Shown: positions 27,510 through 35,470 of the stretch, piece by piece | Layout: the number at the start of each line of letters is the position of its first letter | Position numbering within the stretch: position 1 is the first letter of the stretch | DNA from: an uncultured Tenacibaculum sp. | Lineage (GTDB): Bacteria; Bacteroidota; Bacteroidia; Flavobacteriales; Flavobacteriaceae | Assembly: GCF_947502995.1 (NCBI RefSeq) | Contig: NZ_CANNBW010000010.1 | Location: 104,243-168,242, forward strand | Direction of reading: 5' to 3' | Length of the DNA stretch: 64,000 nt | The notes under the pieces: generated by a model | What the model saw: the letters and a program-made list of their open reading frames with translations, nothing else | Databases searched by the model: none | What the model was told of the DNA's origin: nothing | Position numbers and translations under genes: made by a program

Positions 27510-28235
27510 CTATCCTTTACTAATCATACGTTGGAAGTTCTCTTTCTTAACGTGTACTTGTGATAATGGAATAGATTTTTGAGTCTTATCTTTTTCGTCT
27601 ACTTCTTTAAAACGATTATTAAACTCTTTAGCTGTACAATAAGAAATTGTGTTTGTGTTTGTAGATTCGAAAGGACTATTAGTTTCTAATACTAATCCTG
27701 GTAACCCGAAGAAAGTATGAGGCCCACCGTTTACTGGAATTTCTGGAGTAAACCAAACATATATATCAGCATTTCCTTTTAAGTGAGCTTTTTTACATTG
27801 GTATCCGTTAATATCTTTTTGCTCATCAGTAAATTCCCACTTAATGTTGTTACTTTTTTCTTGGAAAAAGATGTCTTTACCCATAAAGTTTTCTTTTCCT
27901 TTAATTTCTCCTTTTTTGTTCTTTAAAACATAAAAAGTATATCCTGTTGTACTTAAATTTTTAACTTCAGAAACAGAATCTAAAACGAATAAAGATTCTT
28001 TAGTTTTTGTGTTGATATAATATGTACTATGAACTTTGTAATCTCCCATCATTTTTAAAAAGCTTGATAATTTTTGAGGATCTTGGATTTGCTTTTTCAT
28101 CATTCCAACCATAAAGTCAGATACACATCCACTGGTATAATTTACTTTAAGTACTTCTTTTTTATTTGATTGAGCGTTAGTGTTTAATGCGAAGATTGCA
28201 CAAATGATTACTGCTAAAGTTTTAAATGTTTTCAT
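27510..28235 (-). CDS. GLPGLI family protein
   Basis: Third GLPGLI protein in the window, 241 residues, with a signal peptide ending near LNTNAQ. Hallmarks are WFTPEIPVNGGPHTFFGLPGLVLET and INGYQCKKA. It lies 35 bp downstream of a TonB-type receptor gene, the reverse gene order to the 9.5-14 kb locus but the same pairing. It is followed by the ABC transporter genes. Confidence 0.9.
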   Translation of the reverse strand: MKTFKTLAVIICAIFALNTNAQSNKKEVLKVNYTSGCVSDFMVGMMKKQIQDPQKLSSFLKMMGDYKVHSTYYINTKTKESLFVLDSVSEVKNLSTTGYTFYVLKNKKGEIKGKENFMGKDIFFQEKSNNIKWEFTDEQKDINGYQCKKAHLKGNADIYVWFTPEIPVNGGPHTFFGLPGLVLETNSPFESTNTNTISYCTAKEFNNRFKEVDEKDKTQKSIPLSQVHVKKENFQRMISKG

Positions 28236-28270
28236 GGTATTAAATTTTAAAAGGTTATATTTTTTAATTT

Positions 28271-30880
28271 TTATAAATTGAATTTTATTCCTGCTATGAA
28301 ATAGTTTAATGATTGATTATTTACCAGCGTTGTGGTAATACCGTTTCTGATGATGAATTGTGAGTTATAAGCATCGTTTTCAAAGATGTTTAACAATTCT
28401 CCTAAGTGTCGTCCTTCTATACTATAAGTGATTTTACCTCTAGTATATTCAAATCCTAGATTAATGTTCTTTCTAGAAAAAGTAGTGTTGTTTATAATGT
28501 TATTATCGTATAAGAAACTAATGTTTCCTTTGTAAGATTTATCTTTAAATAAGATTGAAAAAGAACTGCTTGAGTATCTAGAATCGTAAGATAAATTTTC
28601 AACTTCATCAGTAATAAAAGATAATCTTGTAGAAAAACTAAAATTTATAAAACTGTCTGTTATTGTTTCTATATTTAATCTTGGAGCTATATTTTGTGTT
28701 GTAATATTTACATCTTGTTGCCCGATTTTAGAGGGATATTTAGCTCCAGAATATGATAAAGAAAGATCAACTTTTGTAGGAAACTTAATTGGTGCTACTG
28801 TTTTAGAGTAAAAAGTTTCTATAGAATAGTCTTGTGCTCTTTCGGCAATGAAAAAATCATATTCCGAAATACCGTTTTGTTGTTGTACAAAAGCTCTTCT
28901 TAAAGAATTATTCTGTGTTTCATAATTAAAAGAGATAGAGAATATTTCTGCATCAAAAAGATTATCATAATTATAACTCGTATAGAATTGGTCTGAATAA
29001 TTAAAACCTAAAGGAAAAATTGAATTTCCATTCCAGATACTATTAAAAGGTTGTATTGTGTTTATACCAGATTCTATTTCATTGAATTTTCTTTTTCTAG
29101 AATAACTAATGTAATATCTATGCATTTTACGATCATAATCTACCCAAAGTGACATTGGTATAAAAGTGTCATTTTGTTCAGTAATGTTGTTTAATGTGTT
29201 AGAAAAAGCATCTGTTCCTAAAGAAAATTGATAATCTAATCCTTTTTTAATAACATCGTTACCTCTTACTTTTAAGTTTACGATGTAATTATTGCGATCT
29301 CTTTCTATAAGATTTATACTATTATTTTTATCGAAGATTTTTTCTTGAGTTCTGTAATAATCCAGTGTTAACCTTGGAATAAAGATTTCAGATACTTTTA
29401 ATCGTAAACCTAAACCTCCAGAAAATTGATTCTTATTAAACTTATAATCTTGTTCATCGTTAATTGTAGATGAATTATCTGTAACGTTATAATCGTTCAA
29501 GAAATTTGTTCCTTCATGATATAATGCTGTATTTGCCTCTAAAATTAGATTCTTTCTAAGTTTACTTTTTAAATTTAATTGATGATATCCTGAGAAGACC
29601 TCATTTAAATTACTAGATGAAATATTGTTAGAACCGCTTGCTGTTCCGTTAGTGAACAACTCATTTTCAATACTACTTTTATTCGTGTCATCTATATAAT
29701 TTGCATTTAAATTATAACTTAAAATTGTTTTATCTGAAACTTTGTAAGCTAAACCTAAAGCGCCTAAGAAAGATTGAGTTTTTGTTCTTGTATTATCTGT
29801 TGTGTTTAATAAATTCTCGTTGTTTAATGTGCTTGTGTTTTGTAAAACACTACTAATTCTATCTGGAGCAAAGTGATAAAATACTCCTGAAGTTTTTAAA
29901 CGTTGAGTTTGATTTCTTAAAGTTAGGTTTGTGCTTGAAAAGAAATTTTTTTGAAGGTTTTCGTTTGAAGCAAATAACATTCCTAAACTCTGAGCTTGAT
30001 ATGGAGAGAAAGGTTGTCCTACACTAAATAATTTCTTTATTTCGTTTGATTTTATTGTTGTTTTACCAATGTTGTTGGTGTTTTGTGTTAAGAATGCGTT
30101 TAAAGATTGAGAGAATAAAAATCCTTTTGCACGTATTTCATATTTGTTGTTGTAACCGTACTTAGTTTCTAAAGAACCATTCATAATTGTTTGATTCTTA
30201 TTTTTCGTGTCAATATTTAATACACTTTCTTCTTCATCTTCAAAATCTAAAGAGAAATCATCACTATAGTTATTAATTACACTAATTCCTTCTATGATTT
30301 TATTTTCAATATTTTCTAAAGCAATACTATTTTGATTTTCAAATGAAGGTTTTTTGTTAACTAAAATTTTATCTATGTTTTTTCCCTTATAAATAATAGT
30401 TCCATCATCAGAAAGTCTAAAGTTTGGTATTTTCTTTAGTATGTCTTTTAAATTGTCGTTATCGTATAAGTTAAGTTTATCTAATTCTAATTTAACAGTA
30501 TCTTTTGCTTTTTTACTAGACACTAGAATTACTTCATCTAAAGAAGTTAGATTTTCTTCTAGCGTGAAATTTTTAATAATTGAGTTTTTGTTTAGATCTT
30601 CAGTTGTAAAGTTGTATTGTTTTTTAAGAAAAGCAATGTGAGATACTTCTAATGTATAACCCGAATTTACAGCAGCTTTTATCTCATAATTTCCTTGATC
30701 GTTAGTTACAGTATACTCTATAATCTTCTTTTCTGTATTGTAAAGAATTACAGCTGCACCTTCTATAGGAAGTTGATTTAAGTCTATCACTTTTCCTGAG
30801 ATAACCTTACTTTGAGCAAAACCTAATAAGGTTTGTATTAAGAAAATAAGGATGATAATATGTTTACGATTTAAATTCAT
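28271..30880 (-). CDS. TonB-dependent-receptor-like outer-membrane protein with carboxypeptidase-like N-terminal domain
   Basis: The 869-residue protein has a signal peptide (ends ...LGFAQS), a carboxypeptidase-regulatory-like domain at about 24-110 (VISGKVIDLNQLPIEGAAV), a plug-like part (LKDILKKIPNFRLSDDGTI) and a long beta-barrel. The architecture matches the 11.4-14.1 kb protein, but the two sequences are clearly diverged. A 21-bp repeat shared with the padR promoter lies 38 bp upstream of the ATG, so it has its own PadR-controlled promoter inside the cluster. Confidence 0.85.
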   Translation of the reverse strand: MNLNRKHIIILIFLIQTLLGFAQSKVISGKVIDLNQLPIEGAAVILYNTEKKIIEYTVTNDQGNYEIKAAVNSGYTLEVSHIAFLKKQYNFTTEDLNKNSIIKNFTLEENLTSLDEVILVSSKKAKDTVKLELDKLNLYDNDNLKDILKKIPNFRLSDDGTIIYKGKNIDKILVNKKPSFENQNSIALENIENKIIEGISVINNYSDDFSLDFEDEEESVLNIDTKNKNQTIMNGSLETKYGYNNKYEIRAKGFLFSQSLNAFLTQNTNNIGKTTIKSNEIKKLFSVGQPFSPYQAQSLGMLFASNENLQKNFFSSTNLTLRNQTQRLKTSGVFYHFAPDRISSVLQNTSTLNNENLLNTTDNTRTKTQSFLGALGLAYKVSDKTILSYNLNANYIDDTNKSSIENELFTNGTASGSNNISSSNLNEVFSGYHQLNLKSKLRKNLILEANTALYHEGTNFLNDYNVTDNSSTINDEQDYKFNKNQFSGGLGLRLKVSEIFIPRLTLDYYRTQEKIFDKNNSINLIERDRNNYIVNLKVRGNDVIKKGLDYQFSLGTDAFSNTLNNITEQNDTFIPMSLWVDYDRKMHRYYISYSRKRKFNEIESGINTIQPFNSIWNGNSIFPLGFNYSDQFYTSYNYDNLFDAEIFSISFNYETQNNSLRRAFVQQQNGISEYDFFIAERAQDYSIETFYSKTVAPIKFPTKVDLSLSYSGAKYPSKIGQQDVNITTQNIAPRLNIETITDSFINFSFSTRLSFITDEVENLSYDSRYSSSSFSILFKDKSYKGNISFLYDNNIINNTTFSRKNINLGFEYTRGKITYSIEGRHLGELLNIFENDAYNSQFIIRNGITTTLVNNQSLNYFIAGIKFNL

Positions 30881-30917
30881 TTTGGTATGAGTTATACAAT
30901 GTTGTTTTTATAACCAT

Positions 30918-30938
30918 ATACATTGTAAAGCTATGTAT
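30918..30938. promoter_or_regulatory. PadR-type operator upstream of the TonB-type receptor gene
   Basis: Inverted repeat ATACAT-N9-ATGTAT. It differs at one position of 21 from the site at 31889-31909 in front of padR. The ATGT/ACAT half-sites fit PadR-family operators. Confidence 0.65.
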
Positions 30939-30951
30939 TAGGTCAAAAAAA

Positions 30952-31536
30952 TTATTCTTTCTTTCTTTTTCTTGTTGTTCTTAGCAGTATAGTTAAAAGA
31001 ACATATAATGTTAATGCGCTAAAAAATACGGCAGGAATGAACCAATTACCTAGTATTTCTGTTACATTCTCATTTGTCTTTAACATTCCTAAGGCTACAA
31101 ATTCTCCGTCTTTTAAAAATAAACCAGTGTTTTCTGGATATCTAATTTTTAAATACATTAAAATACCAAAGCCTAATAAAAGAATGTATAGAATAGCAAA
31201 AACGCTATAAACAAATCCATTTTTTATATTTAAAAATATAGCTTCAAATATATGTTTAGGATTAAAAGTTCTTGTTGCTTGTTTTAATTTTTTGTCAGCA
31301 ACTAAAGGTTTTAAAACTACCTCTGGATCTCCTAAATCTTGTGTTATTTTTAATATTTTTTCCACTTCGTTTGTATTGCTATTATTTAATATACCTTCAT
31401 ATATATGGCTATTAAACTCCATTAATACATCTTGTTTATCGTTATCCGCTAACACAGAAATCGTTCTACGAATTCTTCCAAAATAATTATCGTAGATTTT
31501 TTGAGCCGATTTGTCTTTAAACTCTATGTTTTTCAT
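30952..31536 (-). CDS. HAAS/DUF1700-like membrane protein, PadR partner
   Basis: The 194-residue protein has a soluble N-terminal helical region (about 1-95, including EFNSHIYEGI and a DLGDPEVVLKPLV turn) and two C-terminal membrane segments (about 107-130 and 165-185). This is the arrangement of membrane proteins usually encoded beside PadR regulators. Its start overlaps the padR stop by 4 bp, indicating translational coupling. Confidence 0.7.
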   Translation of the reverse strand: MKNIEFKDKSAQKIYDNYFGRIRRTISVLADNDKQDVLMEFNSHIYEGILNNSNTNEVEKILKITQDLGDPEVVLKPLVADKKLKQATRTFNPKHIFEAIFLNIKNGFVYSVFAILYILLLGFGILMYLKIRYPENTGLFLKDGEFVALGMLKTNENVTEILGNWFIPAVFFSALTLYVLLTILLRTTRKRKKE

Positions 31537-31868
31537 TTTGTTAGCTTTTTAATTGATGTTTCAAGTGATTGCCAATACTCAATCATTTCGTCTAATGTTT
31601 CAACTCCAATAGCAGTAAGTTGATAATATTTTCTAGGAATTCCTGATTCTTGTTCTACCCATTTTGAAGTTACTAATCCTTCTTTTTTTAGTCGATTCAT
31701 TAATGGATACAATGTGCCTTCAGCAATCTCTATAGTTGTATATTTCTTTACCTGTTCAATAAGTTCGTAGCCATAAAACTCATTATCTCTTAGTACATTT
31801 AACAGGATAAAAGCTAATGTACCTTTCTTTACTTGCGACTGCCATTTTTGAACAAATTCTGAATTCAT
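31533..31868 (-). CDS. PadR-family transcriptional regulator
   Basis: The 111-residue winged-helix repressor has the family signature GYELIEQVKKYTTIEIAEGTLYPLMNRLKKEGLV (residues about 33-66; shown here only to locate it: YELIEQV and GTLYPLMNRL are the key parts). A C-terminal helix serves dimerisation. It carries an operator in its own promoter (31889-31909) and the same operator recurs before the receptor gene, so autoregulation and control of the downstream envelope genes are likely. A TATATTTG box ends five bases before the ATG, suggesting a leaderless mRNA. Confidence 0.9.
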   Translation of the reverse strand: MNSEFVQKWQSQVKKGTLAFILLNVLRDNEFYGYELIEQVKKYTTIEIAEGTLYPLMNRLKKEGLVTSKWVEQESGIPRKYYQLTAIGVETLDEMIEYWQSLETSIKKLTK

Positions 31869-31888
31869 AATTCAAATATATAAAAAAA

Positions 31889-31909
31889 ATACATTGTAAT
31901 GCTATGTAT
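31889..31909. promoter_or_regulatory. PadR-type operator in the padR promoter
   Basis: Inverted repeat ATACAT-N9-ATGTAT located directly upstream of the TATATTTG -7 box of padR (31880-31873). It is 20/21 identical to the 30918 site. Confidence 0.65.
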
Positions 31910-31923
31910 TGTGTTAAAAAATG

Positions 31924-32835
31924 TTAGACTCCTCTGGTTTCTAGAGACTTTGTCTTGATTTTAATATTGATTTTTTCAATGAACTTCAATTTAAGATGCT
32001 GTCCGAAAGCGATAAAATTTAATAATATCATTATCGAACCAAAAGTATAAAACTCCATAAATACCGCGATTCCTATGTGTAATAAAACAACTAACCACAA
32101 TGTTACTTTTCTTGAGAATTTAGTAAACATTAAAATTGGGTATAGTAATTCTAAAGCCACAGTTCCCCACCCCAGTATTTTAAAAAACATTGGATATGCA
32201 ATTAAAGGTAATGAGTTTTCAATTACACTATCAGAAGTGTAAGTGTTTATAACGAACCATATTGCATTTCCATCAATCCAATCTGTACCTAAAGCTTTTC
32301 CTAGTCCTGCGAAGAAATATACCAGGCACAAATGAATTTGTAAAAATCGTATGATAAATGAATACAATGAACTTTGTATGTCTTTCTTAAATAACAAACT
32401 AGAACATACAGCTAGATTAATAAATAATGTAAACGACATAAAATAATCTGCTCCGTAAGAGAATAAGTAAGCTGAATTAATTAATGTAAAGTGAATAAAC
32501 CAAGCAACAAAAGCAAACCCTGTTCTTTTAAAGTTTAAAAGTATCGCAATTAAACTGCTTATGTAAATAAAGATAAAAACAAGTAAAGTTGCGTTAGCAT
32601 TTAAACCGAAATATGAAAAGCTTTTGAAAAACCAATTTAATACAGGTTGATACCAGAATGCATATCTTTGATTTACTTGACTTTTAATAATTCCTTGATC
32701 ACTAAAAATATGAAATACATCAGGTAATACTGTAAGTATATTCACTAAAGCAAAAACGGTAATTAGTTTAATTACAAGCGTTCTATTTATGCTTATCGAA
32801 TTTTTAAAAATGAAAGATTCAATTTTAGTAATCAT
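31924..32835 (-). CDS. HTTM-domain membrane protein (vitamin K-dependent carboxylase-like)
   Basis: The 303-residue membrane protein has about seven hydrophobic segments and the HTTM-type motif FFAGLGKALGTDWIDGNAIW near residue 180. HTTM is the membrane domain shared with vitamin K-dependent gamma-glutamyl carboxylase; bacterial proteins of this size have the membrane part only and no assigned reaction. It is the third gene of the unit peptide - membrane-anchored protein - HTTM, which sits under a lux-box-like operator pair. A role in modifying or exporting the peptide is an inference. Confidence 0.75.
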   Translation of the reverse strand: MITKIESFIFKNSISINRTLVIKLITVFALVNILTVLPDVFHIFSDQGIIKSQVNQRYAFWYQPVLNWFFKSFSYFGLNANATLLVFIFIYISSLIAILLNFKRTGFAFVAWFIHFTLINSAYLFSYGADYFMSFTLFINLAVCSSLLFKKDIQSSLYSFIIRFLQIHLCLVYFFAGLGKALGTDWIDGNAIWFVINTYTSDSVIENSLPLIAYPMFFKILGWGTVALELLYPILMFTKFSRKVTLWLVVLLHIGIAVFMEFYTFGSIMILLNFIAFGQHLKLKFIEKINIKIKTKSLETRGV

Positions 32836-32857
32836 AATACTATTGTTATTTCTTTAA

Positions 32858-33433
32858 TTAATTTTTAGCTATTTTCTCTTTTTTCGTTGCCGAAAAACCT
32901 AATATACTTTTACGTTTTACTCCATAACCTAAATCTCTTGCAGTTTGTAAATCCATATATTTACTTAAGTGTAAATACACATCAATTTTATCAATGTCAG
33001 GATTTGCAGAGAACAAATAAGAAGATATAGATCGAAGAATAACATCCCGTTCTTCTTCATCAAAAATGTTTGATTTAAAATGCAGATTAGCACATTCAAA
33101 TTTTAATTTAGATTCTTGTGTAAGAAGAGGTAATTCAATTCTATTTCCATCAGCAACAAAAGCAATATCAACTTTAGTTTCAGCAACATTTGGTGAGAAA
33201 AAAGAATATCCTCTGTTAGTTCCTGTGAAAATTGAATAAAAGTATATGAAATCGTTTACTGATTTAGAACATTCAAATAAGCTACTAAAGTCAACAATGG
33301 CTTGACCAGCCGGATTTAATGTTTCGTACGATTTTTTATCCTTAAGCCCCGTGAAACTTGTAAATCCAACAACCAACATAAAAGCAATATGCGTAATAAG
33401 ATATCCGATTAGTATGTATTTAAAAGTTTTCAT
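32858..33433 (-). CDS. Membrane-anchored protein of unknown function, HTTM partner
   Basis: The 191-residue protein has one N-terminal membrane helix (about 5-27) and an otherwise soluble, probably periplasmic, body with a FSPNVAETKVDIAF strand pair. No known domain is recognised. It lies 22 bp upstream of the HTTM gene and 76 bp downstream of the peptide gene, separated from the latter by a terminator-like hairpin. The tight pairing with HTTM suggests the two work as a unit. Confidence 0.7.
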   Translation of the reverse strand: MKTFKYILIGYLITHIAFMLVVGFTSFTGLKDKKSYETLNPAGQAIVDFSSLFECSKSVNDFIYFYSIFTGTNRGYSFFSPNVAETKVDIAFVADGNRIELPLLTQESKLKFECANLHFKSNIFDEEERDVILRSISSYLFSANPDIDKIDVYLHLSKYMDLQTARDLGYGVKRKSILGFSATKKEKIAKN

Positions 33434-33451
33434 GAAGTTTAATTTAAAGAT

Positions 33452-33488
33452 TAAAAAAGGAAAAGGTTACAAGGTGTAACCCTTCCTT
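33452..33488 (-). terminator. Intrinsic terminator between the peptide gene and the two membrane genes
   Basis: On the minus strand a stem GGTTAC / GTAACC extended by AAGG / CCTT is followed by six T residues. It would let the peptide be made in excess over the downstream membrane proteins by partial read-through. Confidence 0.6.
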
Positions 33489-33509
33489 GTTTTTAAGAAT
33501 ATTAGTTTC

Positions 33510-33740
33510 TTATTTATCAGCAGGAGCAGCAGTTTCTTTTGATCCTTTGTAAACGAAATCTCTAGAGATAAAAGTCCACTCTTCTTTCTCAGCAGCAGCA
33601 AAAGCTTCAAAACTTTCAGCAGTGTTGATGTTTACATCATTCATGTCTACTGGTTGAGCGTTTACAGTTGTAGTTACAGATCCGATTACTAAAGCAGTTA
33701 AAGCGATTCCTCCGATTAATTTTGATACTAAATTTTTCAT
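33510..33740 (-). CDS. Small secreted peptide precursor
   Basis: I do not recognise this 76-residue protein. A Sec signal peptide (residues 1-28, hydrophobic GGIALTALVIGSVTTTV, cleavage after VNA) leaves a 48-residue mature part beginning with Gln, without Cys. It contains an acidic patch (AAAEKEEW) and a basic/aromatic segment (FISRDFVYKGSK). It has its own promoter with two lux-box-like operators, a 90-nt leader and a terminator, so it should be highly and conditionally expressed. Context (HTTM protein, acyltransferase, ThiF, LuxR) makes an extracellular signal or modified peptide the leading hypothesis. Confidence 0.75.
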   Translation of the reverse strand: MKNLVSKLIGGIALTALVIGSVTTTVNAQPVDMNDVNINTAESFEAFAAAEKEEWTFISRDFVYKGSKETAAPADK

Positions 33741-33838
33741 GTTTAAAATATTTAAAAAGGTTAATTAAAAACAATCATAGTTTTAAGACGTTAATTGATC
33801 ATCGGTCTAACCTCTGGCCTTCGGTATTTGTTACACTT

Positions 33839-33846
33839 CAAAGGTA
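33839..33846 (-). promoter_or_regulatory. -7 box of the peptide operon
   Basis: TACCTTTG on the minus strand. There is no TTTG at the -33 position; instead the operator at 33869-33884 is centred 30.5 bp upstream of the box, as expected for an activator-dependent promoter. Confidence 0.6.
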
Positions 33847-33868
33847 GTTACTATCTCCTCTCTTAATG

Positions 33869-33884
33869 CTACACTAAAGGGTAG
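33869..33884. promoter_or_regulatory. Lux-box-like operator, proximal site of the peptide operon
   Basis: CTACAC-TAAA-GGGTAG, one mismatch from the perfect palindrome. It overlaps the last five codons and stop of the upstream acyltransferase gene, so its conservation is not explained by non-coding drift. Confidence 0.65.
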
Positions 33885-34549
33885 TTAGTGTTTAATGTAT
33901 TGAAAACTACACTTTTGGGTAGTGAGTAAGAAGCGTCGTTTGAAGTGTTTATTGTTACTAATGATTTGTTCTTATTATAGAAGTCTATTAATCCTTCATA
34001 TGGTAATGCTACAGGTATAGTCTCAGATCCTAAGTAATTAATAGATTTACCTATAACTTCTGCTTTTATACCTAATAGACGTAATACTCTTAACAATTTA
34101 CTGTCACATTCAGCAAAAGCAATATTATCTTCATGCTCACAAATAGGAGCAATGGCACATACCATTAACTTTTTAAATAAGTTGATGTCCCCTACATTTT
34201 TTTTAATCGCAAATCGGCCGATATGAAATATGTTATTTACATGATCTTTTCTTACAGCTAAAAAAGGATTAATGCCAAATATTTTTTGAAGAGGTAAAAT
34301 ATCTTTAAAGTTCCATTTCAAAACTCGAATAGCTCCATTTATAGTTCCTATAATGTCTTTCGATACAAAAATTTCTGAATTTGTATAATAATTTAGCTCT
34401 TCATAATATATAGAGTCTATATCTTCTTTATGATTTTCTGGTAGAACTTCATTGCTGTGATGATTGTAATTTTCATGAACAATAAATTCTGCTAATTCTA
34501 TTATTTGATGCATTTCTAATTTTTGTAGATAGTTTTTAGATGGTAACAT
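33869..34549 (-). CDS. GNAT-fold N-acyltransferase resembling autoinducer/N-acyl amino acid synthases
   Basis: The 226-residue soluble protein has the GNAT order: a GAIRVLKW strand, the IFHIGRFAIKK strand where acyl-CoA/ACP binds, a helix of small residues, and FAECDSKLLRVLRLLGIKA followed by IGKSINYLGSETIPVAL. The last block is the arrangement of LuxI/FeeM-type and related acyltransferases. It is divergent from a LuxR-type regulator, with two operators between them, which strengthens a signal-synthase idea. A different acyl transfer, such as lipid or peptide modification, remains possible; there is no direct proof of the substrate. Confidence 0.55.
   Translation of the reverse strand: MLPSKNYLQKLEMHQIIELAEFIVHENYNHHSNEVLPENHKEDIDSIYYEELNYYTNSEIFVSKDIIGTINGAIRVLKWNFKDILPLQKIFGINPFLAVRKDHVNNIFHIGRFAIKKNVGDINLFKKLMVCAIAPICEHEDNIAFAECDSKLLRVLRLLGIKAEVIGKSINYLGSETIPVALPYEGLIDFYNKNKSLVTINTSNDASYSLPKSVVFNTLNTNYPLV
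33907..33922. promoter_or_regulatory. Lux-box-like operator, distal site of the peptide operon
   Basis: CTACAC-TTTT-GGGTAG, centred 38 bp upstream of the proximal site and 68.5 bp from the -7 box, inside the acyltransferase coding region. Confidence 0.6.
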
Positions 34550-34566
34550 AGTTGGTTATTTTACCT

Positions 34567-34574
34567 TAAAACTA
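34567..34574 (-). promoter_or_regulatory. -7 box of the acyltransferase gene
   Basis: TAGTTTTA on the minus strand, one mismatch from TAnnTTTG. No -33 TTTG is present; the operator at 34597-34612 is centred 30.5 bp upstream, the same distance as at the peptide and ThiF promoters. Confidence 0.55.
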
Positions 34575-34596
34575 TCTACGGATTGAGGCAATTTTG

Positions 34597-34612
34597 TTAC
34601 ACTCAAGTGTAG
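34597..34612. promoter_or_regulatory. Lux-box-like operator between the acyltransferase and LuxR genes (1)
   Basis: TTACAC-TCAA-GTGTAG, one mismatch from the perfect palindrome; proximal site for the acyltransferase promoter. Confidence 0.65.
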
Positions 34613-34634
34613 TAATGTTCTGGTTTACAAAAAA

Positions 34635-34650
34635 CTACACAAAAGTGTAG
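34635..34650. promoter_or_regulatory. Lux-box-like operator between the acyltransferase and LuxR genes (2)
   Basis: CTACAC-AAAA-GTGTAG, the only perfect copy. It is 38 bp from site 1, is the distal site for the acyltransferase promoter, and lies just upstream of the regulator's own promoter. Confidence 0.7.
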
Positions 34651-34659
34651 TGCGAAAAA

Positions 34660-34688
34660 TTGCGAAATAAAAAAAAGATTTATATTTG
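34660..34688 (+). promoter_or_regulatory. Promoter of the PAS-LuxR gene
   Basis: TTG (34660-34662), 18-bp spacer and a consensus -7 box TATATTTG (34681-34688). Unlike its target promoters it has a -33-like element, so basal expression is expected. The perfect operator ends 9 bp upstream. Confidence 0.6.
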
Positions 34689-34711
34689 AAATACTAACCA
34701 ACCTTCTATAT

Positions 34712-35470
34712 ATGGCTAATGTTAATGATTTTTTTTACAGCAAAAATACCGTTAACGAAATTTCAGATGACGATCAAAAACAAACTGTTGATTATCTAGA
34801 ACCGGTAAAAGCTTTTGCTAGAACGACGTATAAAAGTATATACATTATAGATTACGAAAAGAAAGGGTTTGAATATGTTTCAGATAATCCACTCTTTTTA
34901 TGTGGGCATACTGCAGAAGAAGTAGAAAAGATGGGGTACGCTTTTTACTTTAAGTATGTTACAGAACCAGATTTAGATCTTTTATTAAAGATTAATACTA
35001 TAGGTTTCGATTTTTATGAGAAAATTCCTGTAGAAGAAAGAAAGAATTATACAATATCTTACGATTTTCACTTAAAGAACAATGAAGGGAAAATAATTTT
35101 GATTAATCAGAAGTTAACACCTTTATTTTTAACCAATGATGGGAAAATTTGGAAAGCTTTGTGTATAATTTCTTTATCTGCAGAACAAAACTCGGGGAAT
35201 ATTAAAGTTTATAAAAAAGGGGACAACAAAATCTTTAAATACGATCTAGAGGGCGATTTTTGGAAAACTACAGAGAAAATAAAATTAAGTAGTAGAGAAA
35301 GTGAAATTTTAAGATATTCTGTAAGAGGATATACAATTAATGAAATTGCAGAAGCAATTTTTGTATCACCAGATACAGTTAAGTTTCATAGAAGAAAACT
35401 ATTTGACAAGTTAGAAGTAGTGAACATTTCTGAAGCAATTGCTTATGCTACAAATAATAGATTAATCTAA
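34712..35470 (+). CDS. PAS domain - LuxR-type transcriptional regulator
   Basis: The 252-residue protein has an N-terminal PAS-like sensor (about 35-155: SIYIIDYEKKGFEYVSDN, GHTAEEVEKMG, EGKIILINQKLTPL) and a C-terminal GerE/LuxR helix-turn-helix (about 190-250: LSSRESEILRYSVRGYTINEIA, SPDTVKFHRRKLFDKL). There is no receiver domain, so it is not a classical two-component output. CT-N12-AG palindromes, the form recognised by GerE-type domains, occur on both sides of the gene and at four neighbouring promoters, so it is the best candidate for their regulator. The ligand of the PAS domain is unknown. It overlaps the convergent ThiF gene by 4 bp. Confidence 0.85.
   Translation: MANVNDFFYSKNTVNEISDDDQKQTVDYLEPVKAFARTTYKSIYIIDYEKKGFEYVSDNPLFLCGHTAEEVEKMGYAFYFKYVTEPDLDLLLKINTIGFDFYEKIPVEERKNYTISYDFHLKNNEGKIILINQKLTPLFLTNDGKIWKALCIISLSAEQNSGNIKVYKKGDNKIFKYDLEGDFWKTTEKIKLSSRESEILRYSVRGYTINEIAEAIFVSPDTVKFHRRKLFDKLEVVNISEAIAYATNNRLI

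Noticed and set aside
33831..33847. A sixth lux-box-like site (TTACAC...GGTAG) before the peptide gene
   Set aside because: The spacer is one base too long and the second half-site belongs to the -7 box TACCTTTG, so it is better explained as the promoter.
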